A DNA stretch of 64,000 bases from JALORV01 sp963724365 (GTDB lineage: Bacteria; Pseudomonadota; Gammaproteobacteria; Burkholderiales; Burkholderiaceae_F): assembly GCA_963724365.1 (NCBI GenBank), contig CAVRUR010000013.1, positions 1 to 64,000 on the forward strand, written 5' to 3'. The position numbers were made by a program, and so were the translations under genes. Positions 8,942 to 19,032 of the stretch are shown here, in pieces. Under the pieces are notes generated by a model that was not told the origin of the DNA, searched no databases, and saw only the letters and a program-made list of their open reading frames with translations. Numbering within the stretch: position 1 is the first letter of the stretch; each line of letters starts with the position of its first letter.

Positions 8942-8966
8942 CGCGCGATATGACGCGTGCTAGGAC

Positions 8967-9812
8967 TTAGGCTGCTCGGGCTTGACCGGCGCGGGCCTTG
9001 GCGCCGAAGTACTGGGCGTAGATCTTGTCGTAGGTGCCGTCGGCGCGGATATCGGCCAGCGCTTTGTTGATCTTCGCCAGCATCTCGGCATTGCCTTTCT
9101 TGACCGCGATGCCGTACTGCTCGGGCGTGAAGGCCGGGTCGTTGACCATGCGGAAACCGTTGTCCTTGTTGCGAGCGACGTAGTGGACGATCACGCCATT
9201 GTCGGCGACCACCGCGTCGACGCCGCTGGATTCCAGTTCCTTCAGTGCCAGCGGCCACAATTCGAATCGCTTGATGTTCGTGTTGGTCTTGCCGAGCAAC
9301 TTGCTCACGACCTCGTCGCCGCTGGTGCCTGTCTGTACGCCGACCTTCAGCTTCTTCAGGTCGTCGAATTTCGCCACTTTCGACGACCCGGGCACGACGA
9401 TCAGCTGATGTGCGTCAAAGTAGGGATCGGAGAAGGCGATCGTCTGCCGGCGCTCGGCGGTGATCCCGATCGAGGAGATCAGCAGGTCGCGATCGCCCTG
9501 CGCCAGCGCGTTGAAGATTCCTTCCCACGGCGTGTTGACGAATTTCACCTCAATGCCCGCTTTGGCGGCCAGCGCACGCATCAGGTCCACCGAGAAGCCG
9601 ACGATCTCGCCCTTCTCGTTTTGCGATTCGAACGGCGCGTAGGCAGCATCAATGCCGACCACATAGACCTTCGCCGACGCCGCCTGCGCAGTAGGCGACT
9701 CGGCTTTCTGCGCCTTGGCCGGTTCGGGCTGCTTTCCGCAGGCGCCGAGCAGGACTCCGGCAAAGACGGCCAAGGCCGCCTGTAGGAATCGGCGATGGGG
9801 CAATCGCGTCAT
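8967..9812 (-). CDS. Amino-acid ABC transporter substrate-binding lipoprotein
   Basis: 281 aa from ATG 9812, chosen because it opens a signal peptide with lipobox LLGAC (Cys about 24); the open frame continues upstream without function. SBP_bac_3 fold: VVGIDAAYAPFESQNEKGEIVGFSVDLM is the ligand-binding start, WEGIFNALAQGDRDLLISSIGIT and ERRQTIAFSDPYF follow, and GTSGDEVVSKLLG is the second-lobe motif. It probably binds a basic or polar amino acid. In one unit with the permease downstream. Confidence 0.9.
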   Translation of the reverse strand: MTRLPHRRFLQAALAVFAGVLLGACGKQPEPAKAQKAESPTAQAASAKVYVVGIDAAYAPFESQNEKGEIVGFSVDLMRALAAKAGIEVKFVNTPWEGIFNALAQGDRDLLISSIGITAERRQTIAFSDPYFDAHQLIVVPGSSKVAKFDDLKKLKVGVQTGTSGDEVVSKLLGKTNTNIKRFELWPLALKELESSGVDAVVADNGVIVHYVARNKDNGFRMVNDPAFTPEQYGIAVKKGNAEMLAKINKALADIRADGTYDKIYAQYFGAKARAGQARAA

Positions 9813-10238
9813 TTCAGGCTCCGCGTGTCGTAGTTCTTGGCCGGAAGTCTCCGCCGCGGGACGAGGATGCCACGAAACCGACCATGGTTGCGGCGCGAAG
9901 TCAGCGTGGGTCACGTGCTGCGGGGTCATGTGTACCCGGCAGCGCAGCTTTGGATCGCAAGGCGCCGCTGGACGCTTGGGCCGCAAGGCTCGACGGCTTC
10001 GGTGCGGCATCGATCTGATCGGCGAGTTCGGCCTCCAGGAATTTCAAACGCCGGTTGCAGGGCGCAAAACCGGGCCTGAGGGCCGTGAAGTGCCTTGAGG
10101 TCGACGTGCCAGCCGCCCTGCGGAAGCGCCCAACCATGGCCTGGGTGACTTTCCGCGCCCGGAGTTTCTGCAATATGGCCGCGTGCGGCAATCGCCACTA
10201 CCATGATGGCCCGCTCCGAGCCTGATCCGCGAGGCCCC
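9813..10238. other. Divergent intergenic gap
   Basis: This region between the divergent receptor and DUF885 genes must hold both promoters. No clean promoter hexamers stand out. A minus-strand open stretch (9901-10191, 96 codons) contains KFLEAELADQIDAAPKPSS but lacks a ribosome-binding site and homology I can recognise, so I do not call it. Confidence 0.35.
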
Positions 10239-12011
10239 ATGCGCCGCCTGCTCGCAACGTTGCTGATCACTTTGGCCGCCACGGCGGTTTCCGCCAAACC
10301 CAGCGAAGGAGAGCGGTTCAACGCGTGGCTCGATGCCACCTGGGAGGAGACGCTCATCAGGAGACCGATCCTCGCGACCTTGATCGGTGACTCTCGTTAC
10401 AACGATCGCATTGTCGACTTCACTACCGCGGCGTGGCGCGCCGACAACCGCCGCTTCCTCGAGCGTCAGTTGCGGGAACTCAAGCGCTTTGACCGCACGG
10501 CTCTCGTGGGCCAGGACCGGCTGTCCTTCGACATCCTCAAGCACGACCTGACGCAGTCGCTCGACGCCGAGCGCTTCCCCGACTGGATGCAACCGGTGAA
10601 CCAGCTTCGGAGCTTTCCCAGTTTCCTGGCCGAAATGGGATCGGGCTCGTCGATCCAGCCATTTCGCACGGTCAAGGACTACGAGGATTGGTACAAGAGA
10701 CTGTCGGGCACGCCGCCCATCCTCGACGGCATGATCGCCAACATGCGCATCGGCCTGGCCAAGGGCGTGACACAGCCGAAACCCGTCATGGAGAAGGTGA
10801 TACCCCAGCTGGCAGCCCTGGTGACGACCGAACCGGAGCAGAGCCTGTTCTGGGGGCCGATGAAGAATTTTCCAGAGACCATCCCTGCGGCCGATCGCGA
10901 GCGGCTCGCTGCTGCGTTTCGCACCCTGATCAAGGAGCAAGTCGCGCCCGCCTACCAGCGCATGCACGACTTCGTGCGTGACGAATACATCCCCCGCGCC
11001 CGCACGACCACCGCTTGGTCGGCACTGCCCGACGGCAAAGCCTGGTACGCGTTCTACGTAAGGCGCAGCACCACCACGACGCTGTCGCCCGATGCGATCC
11101 ACGCGCTCGGCGAAAGCGAGGTGCACCGGATCTGGGACGAAATGGATGCGGTGCGTCGGGAGGTCAAGTTCGATGGCGACCTCCCGGCGTTCTTTCGGCA
11201 CTTGCAGGACGATCCCCGCTTCTACTACACGAGGCCAGAGGAGTTGCTCGGCGGCTTCCGCGATCTGCAGACGAAGATCAATGGGCTGTTGCCCAGGCTC
11301 TTCGACATCGCACCCAAGGCCGACTACCGGGTCCAGGAAGTTGAGGCGTTCCGGGCGGCGAGCTCCGAAGGAGCCACCTATATGCCGCCGGCGGCAGACG
11401 GTTCTCGTCCCGGCATCTTTTACGTCAACACCTACAACCTGAAGGCGCAACCGATCTTCGGCATGGAGACGCTGTCCCTGCACGAAGCCTCGCCGGGACA
11501 CCACTTCCAGATCTCGATTGCCCAGGAAGTGACTTCACTGCCCAAGTTTCGCCGCTTCGCCACCGGCTACGTCGCGTACTCGGAAGGCTGGGCGCTTTAC
11601 GCCGAAAGCATCGGCAAGGAGCTTGGACTCTTTACCGATCCGTACCAGTGGTACGGGCGCCTGTCCGACGAGCAGCTACGCGCGATGCGCCTGGTGGTCG
11701 ATACCGGCTTGCACCACAAGGGCTGGACCCGGCAGCAGGCGATCGACTACATGCTTACGCACTCGTCGATGGCGGAAAGCGACGTGATCGCCGAGGTCGA
11801 GCGTTACATCGTCAACCCCGGCCAGGCGCTTGGCTACAAGATCGGCCAACTGGAGATCAGCCGGCTGCGTCGTGAGGCAGAGTCAGCGCTCGGATCGAAA
11901 TTCGACGTCAAGAAATTCCACCGCGTGGTACTGACGAATGGAGAACTCCCACTTAGCGTGCTCGCCATTCAGGTCAGGGAATGGATTGCGCGGGAGAAGG
12001 CGAGGAGCTGA
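10239..12011 (+). CDS. DUF885 family exported protein (putative metallopeptidase)
   Basis: 590 aa from ATG 10239, chosen because MRRLLATLLITLAATAVSA forms a signal peptide; two ATGs at 10203 and 10206 would place it internally. The DUF885 hallmark HEASPGHH (His 415, Glu 416, His 421-422) and the later YSEGWALYAESIGKELG helix are present. The family is full length here. Members are predicted zinc peptidases related to M3/M32-type proteins, and the substrate is unknown. The gene is intact and monocistronic. Confidence 0.9.
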   Translation: MRRLLATLLITLAATAVSAKPSEGERFNAWLDATWEETLIRRPILATLIGDSRYNDRIVDFTTAAWRADNRRFLERQLRELKRFDRTALVGQDRLSFDILKHDLTQSLDAERFPDWMQPVNQLRSFPSFLAEMGSGSSIQPFRTVKDYEDWYKRLSGTPPILDGMIANMRIGLAKGVTQPKPVMEKVIPQLAALVTTEPEQSLFWGPMKNFPETIPAADRERLAAAFRTLIKEQVAPAYQRMHDFVRDEYIPRARTTTAWSALPDGKAWYAFYVRRSTTTTLSPDAIHALGESEVHRIWDEMDAVRREVKFDGDLPAFFRHLQDDPRFYYTRPEELLGGFRDLQTKINGLLPRLFDIAPKADYRVQEVEAFRAASSEGATYMPPAADGSRPGIFYVNTYNLKAQPIFGMETLSLHEASPGHHFQISIAQEVTSLPKFRRFATGYVAYSEGWALYAESIGKELGLFTDPYQWYGRLSDEQLRAMRLVVDTGLHHKGWTRQQAIDYMLTHSSMAESDVIAEVERYIVNPGQALGYKIGQLEISRLRREAESALGSKFDVKKFHRVVLTNGELPLSVLAIQVREWIAREKARS

Positions 12012-12142
12012 ATGAGCGGCGTCGAGTCGAGGCAATCGCCCCGACTTCCAGGAACGCGCAACCGAGGATCGGTTCGCTTCAAGGCGAATCCAGGGTGGCC
12101 GATGAAGTCCGGTCATGGCCGACTGGCGACTGCGCAGTGACA

Positions 12143-12559
12143 TCACTCCGCCGTTCGGACGTAAGTAAGTACGTGGTGGGCAAGAAGCCCAGCGGCAACG
12201 CCGTTGCACTCAGCCGTTCCGTAGGCAGACCGCTTCCCAATTTTGAGTATTCGAGCGGTGCATACGAAGTCCTCCTGGCGTCCACTTCGCAGGAATGCAG
12301 TCTTCATGTCCGACGTAACCCAGTGTTCGTCGGTTCCTCGCTTCGTCATGATCGCTAGCCACATCGCAACATCCGCAGCTCCCATCAGCGTCATTCCACT
12401 AACGATGCCGCCAGGCCGTTCCAACTCCGGGGCAAAGGCAACGTGCAGGACGCACTCGCCTTCAACACAGGACTGAACAGAGAAGCCGTAGGGCTTGAGA
12501 AATGGCGTCCGTTCGAGTACCGCGTTCAACTCATTGACCGATGCCAGGTGACTTTGCAC
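12143..12559 (-). CDS. PaaI-type hotdog thioesterase
   Basis: 138 aa, single hotdog domain. PFLKPYGFSVQSCVEGECVLHVAF forms the first strands. ERPGGIVSGMTLMGAADVAMWLAI is the central hotdog helix in the HGG/GG position. TSDMKTAFLRSG is the following strand. It probably hydrolyses an acyl- or aryl-CoA ester. Convergent with the DUF885 gene. Confidence 0.82.
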   Translation of the reverse strand: MQSHLASVNELNAVLERTPFLKPYGFSVQSCVEGECVLHVAFAPELERPGGIVSGMTLMGAADVAMWLAIMTKRGTDEHWVTSDMKTAFLRSGRQEDFVCTARILKIGKRSAYGTAECNGVAAGLLAHHVLTYVRTAE

Positions 12560-12645
12560 GTTGGCCGCTTAGGGAGAGGAAAACGTACGGTTCTCAGCGA
12601 TTCTCGTTGAGGTCGTTCTCGGCAGCAACTGGCCGAGTGCGGACC

Positions 12646-14885
12646 TTAGGCCCCTTTCGGCTGGAATCCCGGCACGCCGCTGCGCCACAGCGCGAAGGAG
12701 TACTCGTCGGCCCGCTCGGCATCGGCCTGTTGGCGCGTCGAGCCGACGCCGTGCCCGGCGTCGAAGTCGACGCGCAACAGCACCGGTCGCGATCCGCAAG
12801 CGGCAGTCGGGCCATCGCGTCCTGCAATCGAGCCGTCATCTTCGCCGCCTGCCACGGCTCGACGCGCGGGTCGGTCATGCCGGTCGTCAGCAGCATTGCC
12901 GGATAGCGCACAGCCGTCACGCACGGCGTGATATCGCGTCCATCTGCTTGAGGCCGAGGAAACCTGCGCGCTCGGTCACCGTGCCGAACTCATCGATGTT
13001 CGGCGGCCCGTTCTGAGAGAACTCCGCACGCAGCGTGTTGGAAACGCCGACGTTCGAGATCACCGCGGTGAACAGGTCCGGGCGCTCGGTCATCGCGCGG
13101 CCGACCGTGATGCCACCGGCGGATCCGCCCTGGATCGTCAGCCGCTTCGAGCTGGTCCAGCGTTCTGCTTGATCAGTTCCTCGCAGCAGTCGATCAGGTC
13201 GCGCCAGGTATTGGGCTTCGAGATCTTCTGGCCGGCTTTCCACCAGCGCTTACCGTACTCGCCGCCGCCGCGCACGTGCGCGTAGGCCAGCACACCTCCC
13301 TTCTCGAGGAAACGCGATGCCACGCGCGTTGAAGTACGGCGACATCGAGATCTGGTAGGCGCCATAGGCATTGACCAGCGTCGGGTTTCGCCCATCCCGC
13401 TTCATCCCCTTGCGAGCGACGATCGACAGCGGCACCTTGGTGCCGTCACGCGCCATCGCATATGTGCGGATCGCCTCGAATGCCGACAGATCCAGCGACG
13501 GCGGTGGTGCGAGTGGCACCGCCACCGTGCTGTTCGGCCGCAGGTTCGTGTCGGAACACCGTGAACGGCAGTAGCCAGCTGGTCCCGAGCATCCAACGCC
13601 CCGTCATGCCGCGTGCTTGTCGACATCGAGTCGAACGATCCCTCGAACGGGCAGCTTGACCGATCTGCAGCCGGCCGTCGTTGCCGAGACGCCGCAGCGA
13701 GTTGTATCCGCCATCCATGTCGCGCACGTACAGGCCGTCGCGCGCCATCGCCGATCGCCTCGATCACGCTCTGGCCCCTCGGGAACGACGGTCGCTGCGC
13801 GCGCAATATCGGGTGCCGACATCGAGGTCTTCAGCACCTTGGCGTTGATCGCATCGCGCGTCGTCTGCAGGTAACAGCTCATCGCCGCGGAACGCGAAGC
13901 CGGTGACCTCATCCGACGACATCACAGGCCTTGCGCCACTGCGGGCCGTCCCGCCAGCACGCTCTCCAGGCTGGCAGTGTACAGCGGATTCTCCGTACGC
14001 ACGCCGCCATAGAGCGCGGCCAGTACCTGTGGCGACGACGGATCGGAGAAGAGGATCGGGATCTCAGTGCGCTCCATCGGCACGGCTGGGTGCTGTCCAC
14101 GGCTCAGGACCTTCAAGTCGCTCTTCGGGTCGGTCCCGATCCGGTGCAGCCAGACGACGGAGTCCAGGAAGTAGTCGGTGCGTGCCCTGCTTCGCGCCCT
14201 CGGCAAGGCGGTTGTAGAAGAACGCCTTGCTGTCCGGCAGCCAGCTCGGCGATCCGAACTGCGTACGGTCGATGCGCTCGTCGCAGCACCTTGTTGGCGT
14301 CGACGTCAAGACATGTGCAGCACCGACTCCTCGGAGCCGGCCGCGCGACAGGCCATAGACGACGTAGCGGCCGTCCGGCGATGCCGCCCACCAGTCGAGC
14401 GACATGTGCACGTCGTTCGGGCCACGCAGCGTGCTCGGGTCGATCAGCAGCCGCTCGGCACCGTTGACGCCGTCGCGCATGTAGAGCTTGAACTGGTTCG
14501 CCGCCGGTGGGCCGCATCTCGTAGAACAGGCGGCCCGGTCGCCGCCATCTGCGGCACGCGCGCGATCGGCACGCCGCCAGAAAGCTGTGTCACGCGCTCG
14601 ATACAGCGCCTTGCGCCCCGGAATCGCATCGAGTGTGCGACGCGCGTGCGCCGCCTGACCCTTCATGAAGGACTCCCATTCGGCGTCCTTCGGGTTTTCC
14701 ATCCAGCGGTAGGGATCGACGATCTCTTCTCCCCACAGAGACTCCCGCACGGGCTCCTTGCGAGCTACGGGCGGACCTGCCGGGCCTTGGGCCGCTCGTG
14801 CAAGTGCACCTGGCAGTAAAAGCGCGGCAGTGCTACTCCCAATGGCTGCCAGGACGCGCCTACGATTCAAGTGGATCAAGTCCAT
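12646..14885 (-). pseudogene. S9A prolyl oligopeptidase-like gene with about a dozen frameshifts
   Basis: The pieces read in order as one S9 peptidase of about 740 aa. A twin-arginine-like NRRRVLAAIG signal is followed by VDPYRWMENPKDAEW, propeller fragments such as LDWWAASPDGRYVVYGLS, LVNAYGAYQIS and GGVLAYAHVRGGGEYGKRWW, then QGGSAGGITVGRA (Ser nucleophile), LLTTGMTDPRVEPW (Asp) and DAGHGVGS (His). The frame changes repeatedly (roughly 14600, 14520, 14340, 14300, 14190, 13920, 13760, 13640, 13540, 13330, 13160, 12945, 12785). The triad is preserved. It is either a poorly sequenced patch or a recent pseudogene. Confidence 0.8.
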
Positions 14886-15004
14886 GCCGGATCTCCGTAA
14901 ATGACTCTTGTTGCTTGATGGCAGCCGCGGCGCGGCTCACCGGGTCGTACGCTTACATCCAGGCTGTTCCTAAAAGCGAATCGGCAAGCGCCAAAGTCAA
15001 TCGG

Positions 15005-16144
15005 TCACTTGCCGCCCGTAGGCACCTTGCCGACGACGCCGGCGACGTAGTAATCCATCTTGCCCAGCTGCTCGTCGCTCAGCGTGCCACTGGCAATGAT
15101 GTCCTTGCCGTCGTTCGACTTCAGCGGTCCGGTGAACGGATGGAAGGTGCCCGCTCGGATCTCGTCCTCGCGCTTCTTCACTTCATCCACCAATTCCTTC
15201 GGCAGCTTATCCGACAGGCCTTCGAGCTTGATGAAGCCTTCCTTGATGCCGCCCCACACCGGTACGACGGCCCACTTGCCGTCGATCACCGCCTGCGCGC
15301 GCGCCGTGTAGTAATTCCCCCAGTGGTGCGTCACGGCCGCAAGCTGCGCGTTCGGGCCGAACTTGCGCATGTCCGAGTGGTAGGCAATCGCCATCTTGCC
15401 CTTCTCCTCGGCCACCGCGACCGTCGCCGTCGAGTCGGTGTGGTGCGTGACGACGTCGGCACCTTGCCCCATCAGCGTGTTGGCCGCATCGCGCTCCTTG
15501 CCGGGGTCGTACCAGCTGTTGACCCACACCACCCGCACCTGCGCCTTCGGGTTCACCGCGCGTGCACCGAGCGCGAATGCGTTGATGCCCTGGAGCACCT
15601 CGGGAATCGGGAATGCGGCTACATAGCCGAGCGTGTCGGTCTTGCTCATCTTCCCGGCCACCATGCCGGCGAGATAGCGGCCTTCATAGAAGCGCGCGTT
15701 GTAGGTGTTGACGTTGGCGGCCGTCTTGTACCCGGTGGCGTGCTCGAACTTCGTGTTCGGGAATTCCTCCGCGACCTTGATCGTCGGGTTCATGAAGCCG
15801 AACGAGGTCGTGAAGATCAGGGTGTTGCCCTGCTGCGCGAGATCGCGGATCACGCGCTCGGCATCGGCGCCCTCCGGCACCTTCTCGACGAAGGACGACT
15901 TCACCTTGTCGCCCAGTGCCTTGTCCATCGCGAGCCGGCCGGCGTGGTGCTGCGATGTCCAGCCGGCGTCACCGACCGGGCTGACGTAGACAAAGGCCAC
16001 CTTCAGCGGCTCGGCCGCCTTCGGCGCGTCCGCCTTTCTCGCTGCCGGTGCGGGCTCGGCCTTGGGAGTTGCAGGCTCCGGTTTGCCGCACGCGGCGAGC
16101 AGCGCAACTGCGGCGACGACAGTAACCAGCGAGCGACGGTTCAT
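15005..16144 (-). CDS. BMP-family ABC transporter substrate-binding lipoprotein
   Basis: 379 aa from ATG 16144, which opens a signal peptide ending in lipobox LLAAC. PnrA/Med-type fold: VAFVYVSPVGDAGWTSQHHAGR, LIFTTSFGFMNPTI, NTYNARFYEGRYLAGMVAG and GADVVTHHTDSTATV mark the BMP domain. These receptors deliver nucleosides or related heterocycles to a two-permease importer. The matching permeases and ATPase lie about 5 kb away at 21287-24818, an unusual separation. Confidence 0.9.
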   Translation of the reverse strand: MNRRSLVTVVAAVALLAACGKPEPATPKAEPAPAARKADAPKAAEPLKVAFVYVSPVGDAGWTSQHHAGRLAMDKALGDKVKSSFVEKVPEGADAERVIRDLAQQGNTLIFTTSFGFMNPTIKVAEEFPNTKFEHATGYKTAANVNTYNARFYEGRYLAGMVAGKMSKTDTLGYVAAFPIPEVLQGINAFALGARAVNPKAQVRVVWVNSWYDPGKERDAANTLMGQGADVVTHHTDSTATVAVAEEKGKMAIAYHSDMRKFGPNAQLAAVTHHWGNYYTARAQAVIDGKWAVVPVWGGIKEGFIKLEGLSDKLPKELVDEVKKREDEIRAGTFHPFTGPLKSNDGKDIIASGTLSDEQLGKMDYYVAGVVGKVPTGGK

Positions 16145-16288
16145 TGCGACGTACTCCGGGTAGATCGGCGTGGGGCAGGCGAAGCGACGAATTCTACGCA
16201 CTGCGGTCGGTGCGAGCCGTCGTGGGCAACGTGCACCGCGCCACGGGCGACGTGCGAAACTCCGGCGCTTTCCTTCAACATCCAGCCA

Positions 16289-17971
16289 ATGACTGCACGC
16301 GCACTGGCCGACCTCGAACGACTCCGCGACCAGTACACACCGGACGCGGCCGCGCGCAAGCTCGCCGCGTTGCGCAAGCTGGCTCGCCGCCGACTGCGCA
16401 CCGCCGATCAGGTCCGGCGACTGCATGAAGTGCTGTGCTTCCTGCGGGCCTGGCCCGACGACGCCGCGGTCCTGCACCAGGTCGAATTCCTGCTCGTCGG
16501 CTTCGGGCGCCGCACTGACCTGCGCGCACACCGCGATGCGCTGGCGTACAGCGGCATCGTCGGCACGGTGATCTGGTTTCCGTTTTTCTATCCGACCGCG
16601 CGCTGGATCGCGCAGCGGTGGCCGGACGCGCTGCGACTGGATCGCAACGACGCGGTGGCCGACGAATCGATCGGCAAGCTGCTGCCAACGCTCGTGACGC
16701 CGCTCGAGGCACATGCCTTGCGCGAGGCACACCTGACGGGCTACGCCGCGCTCGACCGCTTGCGCGGCCGTCGCAGCGACGCCACCTTCCTGATCGAGCG
16801 GGTCGACGCCATGCCGGGCAGCGACGAAACACGGGAAGCCTTCTACGACGTCATCAACCCGAGCTGCGAACTGCGGCCCGCCGCCGGCACGCCGTCTCGC
16901 ACCGATGCGCACTATGCGCGTGCTCCGCGGTCGTGGCAGAAAGGACCGCTGCGTCGCGGACGCCCCGAATTGCACGCCGAGTTGCAGCGGTTGCCGCGGA
17001 CGCTCCGTCGCGTTTCTCGTGCGGACGGCGAAGCGCTGGTGACCCTGGCGCACGGCGCGATGATCACGCGCCAGCGCGACCTCGACACGATCGCCCACGG
17101 CAATGCGCGCGATGTCTGGCTTGCCGACGATGGCGAGGGCCTGGCGTTCGCGCTGATCGGCATGGTGCCGGAGCGGCGCGCTGCACTGCCCGCGCTCTAT
17201 GGCGGACTCACCCTGAAAAATGGCGTGCCGATCGGCTATTGGCAGGCCGACTTTCTCGGACGATCTGCGGCGGTGTCGTTCAATACCTTCGAGACCTTCC
17301 GCGGCGGCGAATCGGCGCATCACTTTGCGCGCCTGCTCGCGACGCTGCGCGGCTTCGCGGGCGTTTCCTCATTCAGCATCGAGCCCTACCAGCTCGGTCT
17401 GGGCAACGACGAAGGCATCGAGTCCGGCGCGTGGTGGTTCTACGTCAAGCTCGGCTTTCGTCCGCGCGCACGTCCCGCGGTGCGACTGGCCGCGGCCGAA
17501 CTGCAGCGGCAACGCGCGCGTCCGCAGCACCGATCGACACCACAGACGCTGCGCGCGCTGGCCGTGCACCATCTGCACTTCGACCTGGATCCGCAGCGTC
17601 CGGCGCCGCTACTGCTGCCGGCGCGGATCGGTCTGCGGGTCTCCGATCACCTCGCGTCGCTGGCGACTGATCGGACTGTCGCGACGCAACGCGCGCTGGC
17701 CGAAGCGGGACGACGCTGCGGGCTCGCTTCGCTTGACGGCTTCACACGCAACGAGCGAACCGCGTGGTGCGGACTCGCACCTCTCATCGCGGCTCTGCCG
17801 ATGGCACACTGGTCGGCCGAAGATCGCGCAGCACTTGTTGCGCTGGCGCGAGCGAAAGGTGCTGCGTCGGAACGTGGCTTCGCGCAGCGACTTGGCGCTC
17901 ACTCGCGGCTTGAGGCGTCGCTTGCCCGGCTGTCGACCTTCAGGACCGGCGCCCAAGAACGCTCGAACTAG
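16289..17971 (+). CDS. Conserved hypothetical protein, 560 aa
   Basis: Starts at ATG 16289; the open frame continues upstream only as antisense of the BMP receptor. There is no signal peptide. The N-terminal 90 residues are Arg/Leu-rich helices. The middle has EAHLTGYAALDRLRGRRSDATFLIERVD. About residues 290-410 hold FNTFETFRGGESAHHFARLL and GNDEGIESGAWWFYVKLGFRPR, a segment that resembles acyltransferase (GNAT-like) last strands. No named family is recognised. Codon usage matches its neighbours and the gene is intact. Confidence 0.75.
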   Translation: MTARALADLERLRDQYTPDAAARKLAALRKLARRRLRTADQVRRLHEVLCFLRAWPDDAAVLHQVEFLLVGFGRRTDLRAHRDALAYSGIVGTVIWFPFFYPTARWIAQRWPDALRLDRNDAVADESIGKLLPTLVTPLEAHALREAHLTGYAALDRLRGRRSDATFLIERVDAMPGSDETREAFYDVINPSCELRPAAGTPSRTDAHYARAPRSWQKGPLRRGRPELHAELQRLPRTLRRVSRADGEALVTLAHGAMITRQRDLDTIAHGNARDVWLADDGEGLAFALIGMVPERRAALPALYGGLTLKNGVPIGYWQADFLGRSAAVSFNTFETFRGGESAHHFARLLATLRGFAGVSSFSIEPYQLGLGNDEGIESGAWWFYVKLGFRPRARPAVRLAAAELQRQRARPQHRSTPQTLRALAVHHLHFDLDPQRPAPLLLPARIGLRVSDHLASLATDRTVATQRALAEAGRRCGLASLDGFTRNERTAWCGLAPLIAALPMAHWSAEDRAALVALARAKGAASERGFAQRLGAHSRLEASLARLSTFRTGAQERSN

Positions 17972-19032
17972 CTTTGCACTGCCTCGATGACCGTGTAATC
18001 GATAGTCAACGGCGCTACACGCTTCACCTGGAAGCCTCCGCCACTCAGCAGGCGATCCAGCTCAGTGACCCTCCGCTCGCGCCCGCCGAGTCCGACCAGC
18101 ATGTTCAGGTCGGTGCGCGACAGAGTGCGGTGTGTGGAGCAGTCTCTCATCGTGTCGGGCGCCACGCGTTCGATTAGCACCAGACGCGCCTGCATCGGCA
18201 TCGCGCGCCGGAGCTGTTCGAGGACATCAGCACACCTCGCATCGTCCCAGTTATGCAGCACGCTCTTCAGCAGATAGACATCGGCGCCTTCGGGTACCGA
18301 CTCGAAGAAGCTACCCACCCGGAGTTCGCAGCGATCCGACACGCCCGCCGCCGCCATGCGTGCCGCAGCGCCTTCGTGTGCGTGCGGCAATTCGAGAAGC
18401 AAGCCACTCAGACCGGGCCGAGCACGCAGGATCTCGGCAAGGAGTTCGCCATGACCGCCGCCAATGTCGGCAACACGACCGACTGCGGAAAAGTCGACCA
18501 CGCGCAGCAGGTCGTCGACGATGAGCGCCGTCAGGTCGCCCATTGCGCGATTGAATATGGCTGCTGCTTCTGGGTCAGCCTCGATGTGCGCGTAGCCACG
18601 CCTGTCGGTGGCAAGTTCACGAGCGCTCTTGCCGGTGCGGACACTTTGCAGCAGGGTCCCCCACGTTGACCACAGCGGGCCGCTCCACCACCGGGCCCAG
18701 GCGCGCAGGCTGGGCACGCAGTCGCTGCGTAGCAGGCTCCCGACGTCGGTCAAGGCAAAGCCGCTGTCGTCATGTTCCGTCACGATTCCCAGCGCAGCGA
18801 GGCCGCGCAGCAGGCGCCGCAAGGCGTCAGGCTGGCACTCAAACCTCTGAGCCAGTTCATCGGCGCTGCGCGCACCGTCAGCCAGCGCATCGGCCAGGCC
18901 AAGTTCGGCCGCCACTCCGATCGCCTGTGTCGTCCAGCTGCCGCCGATCATTTCGAGCAGGCGCGCCACCGCACGCGGGTCGCTCTCGCGAGTCGTCGTC
19001 TCGTCTTCCTGCAGCACGCCGCGCTCCTTCAT
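17968..19032 (-). CDS. SAM-dependent O-methyltransferase (Methyltransf_2 type)
   Basis: 354 aa from ATG 19032. An N-terminal winged-helix dimerisation domain (GVAAELGLADALADG...LRRLLRGLAALGIV) is followed by a class I methyltransferase: VADIGGGHGELLAEIL binds SAM, VGSFFESVPEGADVYLLKSVLHNWDD carries the catalytic His region, and LVLIERV follows. It resembles hydroxyneurosporene/aromatic O-methyltransferases. Its start overlaps the stop of the Bug receptor gene (ATGA at 19029-19032), so the two are co-translated. The substrate is unknown. Confidence 0.85.
   Translation of the reverse strand: MKERGVLQEDETTTRESDPRAVARLLEMIGGSWTTQAIGVAAELGLADALADGARSADELAQRFECQPDALRRLLRGLAALGIVTEHDDSGFALTDVGSLLRSDCVPSLRAWARWWSGPLWSTWGTLLQSVRTGKSARELATDRRGYAHIEADPEAAAIFNRAMGDLTALIVDDLLRVVDFSAVGRVADIGGGHGELLAEILRARPGLSGLLLELPHAHEGAAARMAAAGVSDRCELRVGSFFESVPEGADVYLLKSVLHNWDDARCADVLEQLRRAMPMQARLVLIERVAPDTMRDCSTHRTLSRTDLNMLVGLGGRERRVTELDRLLSGGGFQVKRVAPLTIDYTVIEAVQS

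Noticed and set aside
9901..10191. Minus-strand open frame of 96 codons upstream of the DUF885 gene
   Set aside because: No ribosome-binding site, no recognisable domain, and composition typical of a shadow frame.
14798..16288. Long plus-strand open frame running into the 560-aa gene (about 1057 codons in total)
   Set aside because: The first 497 codons are antisense to the BMP receptor gene, rich in Arg/His, and lack a start signal. The real gene begins at ATG 16289.
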